Position numbers and translations under genes: made by a program
Notes under the pieces: model-generated
What the model was told of the DNA's origin: nothing
Seen by the model: only the letters and a program-made list of their open reading frames with translations
Database searches by the model: none
Origin: Dioszegia crocea
Taxonomy: Eukaryota; Basidiomycota; Tremellomycetes; Tremellales; Bulleribasidiaceae
DNA length: 64,000 bases
Reading direction: 5' to 3'
Assembly (NCBI GenBank): GCA_001600615.1
Contig: BCKK01000002.1
Location: forward strand, 2,014,809 to 2,078,808
In this document: one piece after another, positions 45,035 to 55,588 of the stretch
Numbering within the stretch: the first letter of the stretch is position 1
How the letters are laid out: every line of letters begins with the position of its first letter

Positions 45035-46543
45035 ATGCAGTCATCCATCCCTGTACCTGTACATCCCACATCTAAACCCCGGTCTTCCGCAACCATGTCA
45101 TTCTCCACACGGAACGCATACTACCTGCGCGCCTCAAACTACCGAACAATACCACTCTTTCTCTACCTGGACGAGCGCCATGTAGATTGGATGTCCGATC
45201 ATGTCCTCCAGGGCGTCATCGCTGGCCTGCAGTCCAAGATGCAGGGCATGATTGACGAGGCCAGATTACGAACTATGAAGGCTAAGAGTCATGGAGTTGA
45301 TGATAAGAAGCATAAGGTGTATGTCGAGCGAGGAGAGGGATATCAATATTGTTACTTCTTGAGAAGTACCACTAGAACTGAAGTGATTCTGCTCAAGGTA
45401 AGTTCATATGCCCGTATATGAGCCAATGGGGCCGAGTCTCACTCGTTGGTCTATTCAGCACGGATTCCTGACGCATTCAGCAAAAGACGTTCTCCCTACG
45501 ACCTCCGACCCCACCTCCCATCCCCGCAGAAAGTTCTGATGCCCGAGCCAGATCATCATCCTCTCGGCCCGCGCCAGGCAGGAATAGTAGTCGGTCTAGA
45601 ACACGGACACGGTCTATATCTGTCCGTCCTCAGGATGAAGACGAGGGTGACGAGGATGACAACGCGGACAAGTCAGACCAGGACGAGGACATCAAGCCTG
45701 AGATACCAGAGGAGTCGGAGACGGATTTCAAAGACTACAAGCCGGATGTCTCTGTCACTTACAAAGGTGTGCACATCCACTTAAGCAAGCGGTTATTTGT
45801 TGGACTGACTTCTAGGCTTCGGTACATCATCGATGCAGCTGGTCCTAATCGTGGAGCCCTACCCTCCTCTTGCCCCGTCCGAGTATGCTCCCCCCGTCTC
45901 TCGCCTCTCGACACGTTCCGCATCCGTCGTGTCTGCCTCTCCGCGATCTCGCACCCACGCGTCGAGATCATCACGGTCGGGCATGAGCGGGTCCCGTTTC
46001 ACCGCTACTGCGCCTCTGGAATCCGCATCCATTGAGCCACAAAGTATGGCCAACATGCGGAACGCCTCACGATCGGTATCAGCTGTACCCCAGCCAAACT
46101 CTAGACGAGGCGGAACGACATCTGCTACGCCGTTTGGAAGTACGCCCGGACCGGACTTCGGGACTCCCGGACCTTCACGCCGCTCGGCGACTCCGCTCTT
46201 TCTTCCCGGAGCGCGAGATACGCCCTTCGATATGGATGAAGAAGACGAGGAGGCTCATGAGCGCTATACTGCTGCGTTGAGAGAAGGGCGGGTGAGACTG
46301 CCGTCAGTATCTCGACCGGCGGGTGGGGCGGACATGGGAAAGAGCGAGCGGAGGAGTTTGAAGCGAAGAATAGAAGAGGAAGAGGATGGGGATGATGATG
46401 AGCCTGAGGGAATGGAGAGATTGGGAGAGAGGCTGGTCAAGGCTAGCGAGATGGAAGAGGGGGTTATTAGGGTGGTAGGCGGATGGGAAGAGAGGGGGGT
46501 GGGAGAGACGAGCGAAGTCATGGGTCGGGAAGAGGCGGAATAG
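45035..46543 (+). CDS. Protein of unknown function, basic/acidic low-complexity C-terminal half
   Basis: I do not recognise this gene. Three exons join in frame at LLK/QKTFSLRPP (acceptor at about 45480, after CTGACGCATTCAG) and TYKG/FGTSSMQ. The N-terminal about 120 residues look globular: NAYYLRASNYRTIPLFLYLDERHVDWMSDHVLQGVIAGLQSKMQ, then ARLRTMKAKSHGVDDKKHKVYVERGEGYQYCYFLRSTTRTEVILLK. The rest is SR-rich, then acidic (DEDEGDEDDNADKSDQDED), then FKDYKPDVSVTYKGFGTSSMQLVLIVEPYP, then Ser/Arg/Thr-rich with a Glu-rich tail. The pattern suggests a nuclear or chromatin-linked protein. An ATG at 45095 would drop 20 residues. Head-to-head with RPT5. Confidence 0.65.
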
Positions 46544-46941
46544 AAGTCAAGAAGGGTTCTGGGGAAATCATTCGTGGATCCTCAAGCTCTTGCAGGCGAA
46601 CCTTTGTATCTACCTTGAATCCCATAGCGTCGACACCGGGCGGGTCAGTCACTCCACGGTGTGGCTAGCACGGAGGCTGCATACAAGCAGGGCGCCACGT
46701 CTGGATCGTGCTGGACGAGTGACGTGTAATTTGTATTTGACTGTAACAATCTAGAACATTCCAGAGCTGGGCTGCCAAAAAGTTCCCTCCACCGCGAGGA
46801 TATTTGACGCCAACCCCGCCTGCGATTCCTTCTCTCCCTTCATACAGCTAAGAGGCATTCATTCATAGCCAAAGCATCAAAAGATCGTCTACACAGACAT
46901 CCATCACTCCCCTACATCAAAACAGACAGCACATACAACAG
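46544..46941 (+). promoter_or_regulatory. HSP90 promoter and leader
   Basis: A 398-bp gap before the HSP90 reading frame, holding the heat-shock element given separately and a CA-rich, mostly C/A/T leader from about 46860. The leader runs into the first intron at 46943 without an upstream ATG after 46922. Confidence 0.5.
46754..46766 (+). promoter_or_regulatory. Heat-shock element upstream of HSP90
   Basis: GAAcaTTCcaGAg: two perfect alternating HSF pentamers and one near-perfect, about 190 bp upstream of the start codon. This is the expected control site for this gene. Confidence 0.65.
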
Positions 46942-49294
46942 TAAGTCACCCCCTCGTCCCATCACTCAACGCGCAAATACTGATCATTCAGTGTCCGCCG
47001 TTGCCCCCACCGAGACTTTCGGTTTCCAGGCCGAGATCTCTCAGCTTCTCGACCTCATCATCAACACCTTCTACTCCAACAAGGAGATTTTCCTCCGAGA
47101 GTTGATTTCCAACTGTTCGGATGCTCTCGACAAGATCCGCTATGCGGCCCTTACCGACCCTTCGCAGCTAGACACTGAGAAGGAACTCTTCATCCGCATC
47201 ACCCCTAACCGTGAGGAGGGTACCCTTACCATTTCCGACACTGGTGTCGGTATGACCAAGGCCGACCTTGTCAACAACTTGGGTACGATCGCCAAGTCTG
47301 GTACCAAGGCGTTCATGGAGGCCTTGTCTTCCGGTGCTGATATTTCCATGATTGGTGAGTGAAGTTCTGTGTTGTTTAGGGCTGGGCTGACCTGTAGGTC
47401 AATTCGGTGTTGGTTTCTACTCTTCCTACCTCGTCGCCGAGCGTGTCCAGGTCACCACCAAGCACAACGACGACGAGCAGTACATCTGGGAGTCGGCCGC
47501 TGGCGGAACCTTCACCATCACCGAGGACACCGAGGGCCCCAGGCTCGGCCGTGGTACCTCCATGAAGCTCTTCATGAAGGATGACCTCAAGGAGTACCTC
47601 GAGGAGAAGCGAATCAAGGAGATTGTTAAGAAGCACGTGAGTTTGCAGGTCGTGGCAAAGCTGACGATAGTCCGAGTTCATCTCCTACCCTATCCAGCTT
47701 GTTGTCACCAAGGAGACCGAGAAGGAAGTTGACGACGAGGAGGATGAGGAGGTCAAGGAGGGTGACGCCAAGATTGAGGAGGTTGACGATGAGGACTCTG
47801 GCAAGAAGGCCAAGAAGACCAAGAAGGTCAAGGAGACCACCACGGAGAACGAGGAGCTCAACAAGCAGAAGCCCATCTGGACCAGGTGAGTACAGATATA
47901 CCGTCTTTGGGTTTTGCTGACCCTCAGGAACCCCTCCGAAGTCACCCAGGAGGAGTACGCCAGCTTCTACAAGTCCATCTCGAACGACTGGGAGGACCAC
48001 CTTGCCGTCAAGCACTTCTCGGTTGAGGGTCAGCTCGAGTTCAAGGCTATGCTCTTTGCCCCCAAGCGAGCGCCATTCGACCTGTTTGAGCAGAAGAAGA
48101 AGAGGCACAACATCAAGTTGTATGTCCGTCGTGTGTTCATCACCGAGGACAACGATGAGTGTGAGTGATGACTTGTAGGCATTGCTGATTTTAGTGATCC
48201 CCGAATACCTCAACTTCATGGTCGGTGTCGTCGACTCTGAGGATCTCCCCCTCAACATCTCCCGAGAGACTCTCCAACAGAACAAAATCCTAAAAGTCAT
48301 CCGAAAGAACCTCGTCAAGAAGGCTCTTGACCTCATCTCGGAGGTCTCGGAGGACAAGGAGAACTACGACAAATTCTACCAGGCCTTCTCCAAGAACCTT
48401 AAACTTGGTATCCACGAGGACGCCGCGAACCGATCCAAGATTGCCGAGTTCCTCCGATTCCACTCGACCAAGTCGGTTGACGAGCAGACCTCGTTCAAGG
48501 ACTACATCACCCGCATGCCCGAGGTCCAGAAGTCCATCTACTACCTCACTGGCGAGTCCCTTGAGGCCGTCAAGAACTCTCCGTTCTTGGAGGTTCTCAA
48601 GAAGAAGGGCTTCGAGGTCCTTCTCTTGGTCGACCCCATTGACGAGTACGCAGTTACTCAGTTGAAGGAGTTTGACGGAAAGAAGTTGGTCTGTGTGTCC
48701 AAGGAGGGATTGGAGCTTGAGGAGACCGACGCTGAGAAGGCTGAGCGTGAGAAGTGAGTAGTTTTCCTTTTGTTTGGGGAGGTCGACTAACATCCCAGGG
48801 ATGTCAAGGACTACGAGGACCTTTGCAAGGCCATCAAGGAGAACCTCGGTGACAAGGTTGAGAAGGTCATTGTTTCCAACCGTATCACCGACTCCCCCTG
48901 TGTTCTCGTTACTGGCCAATTCGGCTGGTCATCCAACATGGAGCGAATCATGAAGGCTCAGGCTCTCCGTGACTCTTCCATGTCATCTTACATGGCTAGC
49001 AAAAAGACCATGGAGCTCAACCCTTCCCACCCCATCATTAAAGAGCTCAAGTCCAGAGTGTCTGAGGACGCCGCCGACAAGACGGTCAAGGACCTCACCT
49101 ACCTCCTCTTCGAGACTGCGCTCCTCACTTCCGGCTTCACCCTCACCAGCCCCCAGGACTTTGCTAGCCGTATCAACCGTATGATTGCTCTTGGCTTGAG
49201 CATCGACGCTGAGGCGGAGCCAATCGTGGCGGAGGATGCGGACGATGTCCCAGCGCTCGAGGACGCTGCAAGTGGATTAGAGGAAGTGGATTAG
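46942..49294 (+). CDS. HSP90: Cytosolic HSP90 chaperone
   Basis: A dimeric ATP-dependent chaperone of about 700 residues in about seven exons. The start codon is built by splicing: A at 46942, a 49-nt intron (46943-46991), then TG at 46992. The protein begins [20 protein letters not shown]. The ATP site motifs are [50 protein letters not shown] and [18 protein letters not shown] charged linker follows ([15 protein letters not shown] and on), the middle domain ([57 protein letters not shown]) and the C-terminal dimerisation region. The last residues are GLEEVD: the TPR-docking EEVD is intact but the usual Met before it is Leu. Confidence 0.97.
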
Positions 49295-50082
49295 TAGCAC
49301 CGAGTAGGGTATACGTTCAATTTTAGCCAAAATGACTTAGAGAGAGGCGAAGAGAGGCGAAATGTATATTTTCTGGTATCAATCTTGCTCGAGTGACGCA
49401 GATTTCATGCATCTGAACAGTTCAGACCACTATAGAGTTCGGTTTTTTTAGGCGGGGAGACGCTACTTTGATGAGATAGGTGGTGAAAAGATGAATGCTG
49501 AAGGAGTGATGCTCGGGATCATCAGATGTGCCTGGACCCCGTCTCACCGGTCACCCCTTCACCCCTTCTCACCGATCCCTTTGACTGTAGCCGGCTCAGC
49601 ATTCCGAATCGCACCGACCTCATATCCGCCATATCCGAGCATATCCGTGAGCTGTAGACGAGAGGATGTACAGGAAGTAATCTGGAAGTAGAATAGACGA
49701 GCAAAGGATATCCCGGCCAGGTGGCAAAAACCCTCGGATCCTATATCCTTCTCCGGATCTGTTCCGGTCCGGCTATATCCGCTACATCCTTAATCGGCTC
49801 CGATTCTGAGCGCTGAGCGCTAACCCGAAAAGGTGTTGAACCATCCACCGCTACTTCTCAGACATCTTCGTCATCTATGCAGTGTCGACCGCCGCAAATT
49901 GGCTTGGCATTACCATCACATGCGATCTAAGTGTGTGTTCCACCTTCGGACCGGCCCCACATCGTGTGGGTACTTCCATACTGATCCGCAAACCGTGCCG
50001 AGCTCGTCCGAGCTGAGCAGGTGTACTTAAGGCCTGATGATGTGCGGCCCCACTTACAGCACCTCACAAATCTCACACTAGA
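49295..50082. other. Intergenic region between HSP90 3' end and first Dal5-type transporter
   Basis: A 788-bp gap holding the HSP90 terminator and the transporter promoter. It contains the CATATCCG cluster listed separately and an overlapping AGCGCT palindrome pair (near 49808-49820). No gene recognised. Confidence 0.45.
49621..49781 (+). repeat. CATATCCG cluster (three phased copies plus a distal copy)
   Basis: CATATCCG starts at 49621, 49630 and 49640 (9 and 10 bp apart, about one helical turn). A further ATATCCG is at 49775-49781, and TATCC-bearing variants near 49709 and 49743. It lies 300-460 bp upstream of the first Dal5-type transporter, as expected for an array of factor-binding sites. 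Confidence 0.55.
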
Positions 50083-52103
50083 ATGTCAACAGTAAAGGAC
50101 ACAAAGCTCGACACGGCTCATTTCGAGCGGCGCGATTCGGACGATATCGAAAAGCGAGAGAGGGGTGTAGTGGCTGATGCGGCGGCGGCGCAGTATGTTG
50201 ATTCGAGCGTGGTCATTACTCCTGAAGAGAGTAAGTTGGGTTTCCATCTAGCTTGGTCCTGGACTGACTGGGATAGATATACGACTCCGTCGGATGATCT
50301 ACAAGAAGTACGTGAGGATATTTGATGGACACTGACAATGCTCAGCCTTCTCCCAATCATGTGCGTCGCGTACGTGACTCAGTCACTCGATAAGGGGACT
50401 TTGGGTACATCTGCCATTATGGGCTGGCAGACCCATGTTGGAGCAGTGGGTCAAGACTACGCTCTGACCAGTACACTGTGAGTCCTATCCACCGATGATG
50501 AAATCCTCAGCTGACGTCCCAGATTGTGGATCGGAATCATCGTCGGAGAACCCCTAGTCAACCAATTCGTCCGCAAGCTCCCCGTCGCCAAGGTTCTTGG
50601 GTACTCTATGGTCGTCTGGTCAGCCCTCGTCCTCGGTCTCGCATTCGCCCTGAGCATCCCACCCGTTTTCGCCATCCGAGCGCTTCTAGGCTTCTTTGAG
50701 AGCTCCTTTGGGTCAGTTTTCTCTGGTTTTGTCTCTGGGCATGATGCTAATGTGTCAGACCTTGCCTGGTCGCCATCACAGTGCAATACTTTAGGGCCGA
50801 TGAGCAAACTCTGATTACAACTGTCTGGCAGGTACGTGATATGCAAAGCCAGGAGCTGACCCCCCAGGCCATGTTTGGTATCGCTGGAGTCGTGTCAAAC
50901 CTTCTCGCCTATGGCTTTTACCACATCCAGGGACGCAACCCCTTGTGGAGCTGGCAGTACATGACCATCACCATCGCCATCATCTCCGCTATTGCCTCAG
51001 GTAAGTCCGTCTGCCACATCACCCAAGCTCTATTCAGACCCCTTTTACAGTTCACGTTTCGCCGAAAAGTCGCTTCGGCCAAGTCATTCGCTACTAAGCT
51101 CACTCTTCAGGGATCGTTCTTTGGAAATTGCCGGACACTCCCGGACAAGTCAAATGGGCCTCCGAGGAAGACAAAGTTAAACTTGTCGAACGAGTCCGAA
51201 AGAATGACCAGGGCATCAAAGGCGGAGTGTGGAACAAAGCTCAGGCGCGCGAAGCATGGACCGACCCCTTCAGCTACATGCTCTTCTTCATGATGTTCAT
51301 CCAATCCTTGGTCGTTGGCGGTCTCAACACCTTCAACTCCATCCTCATCAATCAGGCGTTCGGCTTCGATGTGAGTCAATTTTGCTCTCCAGATGCCTCC
51401 TGCTAACCCCTACCCAGGTCTTGACTTCCTTGCTCGTGTCAATCCCCCTAGCCATCTGCCAAATCCTGCTCTACTTCCTCATCGGCTGGCTCGGCACCAA
51501 GCTCAAGCAGACAATCTACGTCATGGTCGGCTTTACTTGTATCAACATCGCCGGAACGATTGTCCTCCTCACCGTGGCCCCTACGCCGACTTCTCGTGCC
51601 GGTCTCCTCGTTAGCTTCTACGCTATGCAGAGTTTCCAGGCGGTCAACCCATCAATGTACGCCATGCTTTCGAGAAACGTCGCCGGGTCCACCAAGAAGA
51701 GTATCGTCTGTAAGTTTGAATCCTCTTCTACCTCTTCAGCTTGAGTCACGCTGACGTCGACGCAGACGCCATGTTCTTCGTCGGATGGGCAGGAGGGAAT
51801 GCTGTAGGGCCTCAGAGTACGTCAAAGCTTCTTCCTCATTTGCTTTCGGTCAGAAACCTTTCACTGACATTGGCAGTCTTCCAGAAAGTGTGGGAGACCC
51901 GCTACTTCAACTCCCTATACATCCACCTCGGTCTATACGGCACCTTCATTATCCTTATCCTCTCTATGCGCTTCCTCCTCTCGTCTCGAAACAAGTCCAG
52001 GGATCGGGCGTTGGCTGAGTCAGGAGGCGAGAACAGGCATCAAAATGCTTTTGAGGACCTCAGTGACCTACAGAACACCGCTGAGTTTAGATATTCTTAC
52101 TGA
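50083..52103 (+). CDS. MFS anion:cation symporter (Dal5/allantoate permease family), copy 1
   Basis: A twelve-helix transporter of about 520 residues in at least eight exons. The hydrophilic N-terminus is MSTVKDTKLDTAHFERRDSDD. Family marks are LLPIMCVAYVTQSLDKGTLG (helix 1), the GWQTHVGAVGQDYALTSTLLWIGIIVGEPL block, LPVAKVLGYSMVVWSALVLG, FAIRALLGFFESSFGPCLVAITVQYF and LITTVWQAMFGIAGVVSNLLAYG. The central loop is KWASEEDKVKLVERVRKNDQG, followed by the second half INQAFGFDVLTSLLVSIPLAICQILLYF and NSLYIHLGLYGTFIILILSMRF. Members carry allantoate, nicotinate, pantothenate, thiamine or biotin, so the substrate is open. Clearly a paralogue of the next gene, with matching intron sites. Confidence 0.88.
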
Positions 52104-53044
52104 GGATGTCGGGATGTAGCCAGGAGTGTGTTTAGATAGTGGGCATGTATAGCAACTATGGATTTATCTGTTGACAAACGTGCACAAGAACCCAGCGGCA
52201 GTCACTCCCGATGTCGCGCGGGCAAGCGTATTCGGTGAGGATACGGCAGTATCGGTGACCGTGGTATTCCTGGCCTCCAGGGTCCAGAAGCGGCCAGGGA
52301 TGTTTTCAATAGGCATGGTCGGAATGACGAGGAATGAGGAGTAGGGTGGCGAAGGATCCAAAAAGGTCGTGATGCGCTTTCCACGGGTATCGAGACCAGC
52401 TATTGAAGGCTCAGAGGGGGTACATGTAGCTGTAGATGTTTAGGGACAAGGTGCTAAAGGGGAGAAGAGAAGCGGGACAGGGCTGGACAGGGGCGAAAGC
52501 CTATGTGTCCGGCTAAACCCCGGCTAATTGCTAAAGGTGAGCCGTCCTGGCACTTGCTTCCCACTTCGCAGCGGTATCACACCGATCCCAGGATCTGCGA
52601 CTCTGACGCCGGATGTACCAGTCGCTATCCTTCGCTCTCCCTCCATCTTACAGGCACAGTCATACCTCAACAGCCTCGGGGATCGGCCGAAATTGCGGTC
52701 GCCACCCAAAGGACCCCGCGAAACACGGCCCGGAGATGCCGTGATTTGCGATGCGGGGGCTCCGAAATTAGCTCGAGGAATGCTAAGAATACATCAACCC
52801 CACACGTATCCCCCTCATTTTATCCTCCGCAACTCATCTTTACCTCGGGCGGGTTGGCGGCTGTTTGCGGCCCGCCAAGGCCCGGTGCGGCGCGTCCTTT
52901 TGTCAATCATCAATTCAGTCACGAGCCATCCGCGCCGGGGTCCGTCCGGGGGTGGCGCATAGCAATATCTAGAGGTACTTATAGGCTGACCTCGCCACTG
53001 ATCATCACCCCCTCACCCACCTCCTCACTACTACTAGCACCACC
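52104..53044. other. Intergenic region between the two Dal5-type transporters
   Basis: A 941-bp gap, the longest in the window. A minus-strand frame at 52164-52361 is discussed as rejected. From about 52500 the sequence is C/G-rich with many short overlapping frames but no conserved product. The segment 52970-53044 is the leader of copy 2 with CACC repeats. The upstream CATATCCG cluster of copy 1 is not repeated here. Confidence 0.45.
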
Positions 53045-55114
53045 ATGTCACACGTTGAAGACACCAAGCACGACACGGCTCACCTTGAGCGACAGAATTC
53101 CGATGATCTCGAGAAGCGCGAAGAGCACTTAGTGGACGATGCCGCCAGGCAGTACATTGACCCCACGGTCACTATCACCCCTGAAGAGAGTGAGTGTCCC
53201 CCCTGTGTTGTCGAAGGGCTAGCCTCGCGACAGCCCTCCAAAGCTAGCATGCCTTTGGATTTGCGTGCCTGGTCGTGAAGCAGCAATCGCTGACGTAATA
53301 GATAAGCGGCTCCGACGGATGATTTACAAGAAGTGAGTATTGGCTCTCTATACAGTATGCAACCATGGCTGATGGCTCAGCCTGCTCCCCGTCATGTGTG
53401 TCGCCTACATCACACAGTCGCTGGACAAGGGCACCTTGGGTACATCTTCCATTATGGGTTGGCAAGCGGATGTCGGCGCCAAAGGACAGGATTACGCTCT
53501 CACCAGTACCATGTAAGCTGCACCATTTTCACCCCTGTACAGCTGCTGATGCTCCAGGTTATGGGTTGGTATCATCATTGGAGAGCCCTTGGTCAACCAA
53601 TTCGTCCGAAAGTTCCCCGTAGCCAAGGTCCTGGCGGGCTCAATGGTCGTTTGGTCCGTCCTCGTCATTGGTCTCGCATTCGCCCTCAACGTTCCTGCTG
53701 TCTTTGCCATCCGCGCCTTGTTGGGTTTCTTCGAGAGCTCCTTCTCGTGAGTGTCAATAGTCCCCTCTTCCAGACCCACATCATCATGGCTCGCTCGGGA
53801 ATCGTATGCTGCAGTGGGAGTCTTCCCTTCAATTTTCGAAGCAGATTATTCGTCCTAGACGGTCTCCCAGTCCAAGAACAACGCTGATCATTGCCAGACC
53901 TTGCCTAGTGACCATCACAGTGCAGTGGTTCCAGCCTGCGGAACAAATCTTCATCACTACAATTTGGCAGGTGAGGCTCTTTCCCGTTGACCCCTCAAGC
54001 GAAGTGCTGACAGACAGGCCATGTTCGGTATCGCCGGCGTTGTTTCAAATCTCCTCGCGTACGGATTCTACCATCTCCAGGGTGGAGCTATTCACAGCTG
54101 GCAGTGGATGACTCTGACTATCGGCCTGATCTCGGGTGTCGCCTCAGGTAAGTCAGGATCCGTCATTAAAGACCTTTCTCGGCTGAAAAATCAGCGATTG
54201 TCATGTGGAAATTACCTGATACGCCTATGGCCGTCAAATGGGCCTCGGAGGAGGACAAGATCAAGCTGGTCGAGCGGGTCCGTGTCAACGACCAGGGCAT
54301 CAAAAATGGAGTCTGGAAGAAGGACCAAGCGCGCGAGGCCTGGACCGACCCCTTCTCCTGGTTGTTGTTCTTCATGATGTTCTTCCAGGCCATAGTAGTG
54401 GGAGGTCTCAACACCTTCAACTCTATCCTGATTAACCAGGCTTTCGGCTTTGACGTGAGTGTCCGCTTTCACTATTGCGACAGCCGCTGACGGCTCAGGT
54501 CCTCACCGCCTTGCTCGTCTCTATCCCCCTTTCCGTCTGCCAGGTCTGCCTTTACTTCCTGATCGCCTTCCTCAATACCAAACTCAAGCAGACCGTCTAC
54601 ATCATGGTCGCCTTCACTTGCGTCAACATCGCCGGCACAATTGTCCTCATCACCGTCCCGCCATCCCCTGCCACCCGCGGCGGTCTATTGGCCGCATTCT
54701 ACCTCATGCAGTGCTTCCAATCGGTCAACCCATCGATGTACGGGATGCTGTCGAGGAATGTTGCGGGTCAGACCAAGAAGAGTATCGTCTACGCGATGTT
54801 CTTCGTCGCGTGGGCAGGTGGTAACGCGATCGGTCCGCAGGGTGAGTTGTTTTGGCCTCTTCAGTTCTTGTTCAGAGCTGACCTCCTTAGTCTTCCAATC
54901 TGTTTGGGCTACACGATACTTCAACTCTCTCTACATCCACCTGGCCCTATACGGTGCCTTCATCATCACCATTCTCACCATGCGCTTCGTTCTCGCATCC
55001 CGAAACCGAAAGAGGGATCTGGCGCTTGAGGCTCAGGGCAAGGAGAACACCCACTCAGAATCGTTCTCTGACCTATCAGATGGCAAGAACATGGAGTTTA
55101 GGTATTCATTCTAG
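53045..55114 (+). CDS. MFS anion:cation symporter (Dal5/allantoate permease family), copy 2
   Basis: A tandem paralogue of copy 1 on the same strand. It starts MSHVEDTKHDTAHLERQNSDDLEKREE, parallel to copy 1, and continues LLPVMCVAYITQSLDKGTLG, IIMGWQADVGAKGQDYALTSTMLWVGIIIGEPL and FAIRALLGFFESSFS. Then come QWFQPAEQIFITTIWQAMFGIAG, KWASEEDKIKLVERVRVNDQG, FSWLLFFMMFFQAIVVGGLNTF and TALLVSIPLSVCQVCLYFLIAF, and it ends KNMEFRYSF (copy 1 ends AEFRYSY). The same exon boundaries recur (for example after ITPEE and after FESSF). The different loop and helix residues suggest a shifted substrate range rather than a recent copy. The intron near 53750-53895 is about twice the usual length. Confidence 0.87.
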
Positions 55115-55588
55115 CAGTGTGCAGGGTTTTGACAGGGATGTATGGGTATTACGGGCACTTTCCATCAGGGGCCCATTTTCGTTTGGCACAAAATTGGATT
55201 TGAGACCTGCCCTTGAGGATTCCGCAAAGGATGTATGTGCTGCAGATCGCTCATGCAGAGCTATGAAGTGGCTTCGTATCTCGAACCGGGACCCACGATG
55301 CTCACATCCGAAGGGATGGACGGTGAAATGAGTGAATGAGAGAGCGGCATAGATGCGAGGTAAATGCCAGGTTTGCCGGCGCTAGGCTTGTTTCAGATTG
55401 AACTCTAATGTTTATCGTGGCTCATTAGCGGGATCAATTTTCTGATTAGTATTTCGGATCCTCGGTCCGACTTGACGCGGTTGGATGGTTGAGCCAAAAA
55501 TGTCCATGTCAACTGCGCACCCTTCATCTCATCCTTGAGCTCGTACTGCTCTGCCTTGCCAGACCCACCTGCCTGTGCCCTTGCCAGC
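55115..55588. other. Intergenic region between Dal5-type copy 2 and the EF-hand carrier
   Basis: A 474-bp gap. A minus-strand open frame (55405-55848) overlaps the carrier's first exon antisense and is treated as a shadow. No tRNA could be folded from the TTCGA-bearing stretch near 55270. Confidence 0.4.

Noticed and set aside
47626..48357. 243-codon minus-strand open frame inside HSP90
   Set aside because: It is the antisense shadow of a strongly codon-biased conserved gene: Leu/Val/Glu-rich low complexity, no recognisable domain, and it spans HSP90 introns without matching them.
48290..48919. 209-codon minus-strand open frame antisense to HSP90
   Set aside because: Same reason: periodic Leu/Val/Asp composition mirrors the sense codons, no independent start context or homology.
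52164..52361. Minus-strand frame ending in a hydrophobic stretch (SGVTAAGFLCTFV), resembling a GPI-anchored C-terminus
   Set aside because: Only about 65 residues, no signal peptide or upstream exon could be joined, so it cannot be supported as a gene.
52503..53132. 209-codon plus-strand frame before the second Dal5-type transporter
   Set aside because: Pro/Arg/Ser/Thr-rich composition typical of GC-rich non-coding sequence. It overlaps the start of the transporter in another frame and has no family resemblance.
55240..55320. Possible tRNA (TTCGA-like stretch on the minus strand near 55270-55285)
   Set aside because: The B-box consensus fails after GGTTCGA, no A-box is at the right distance, and no acceptor stem can be paired.
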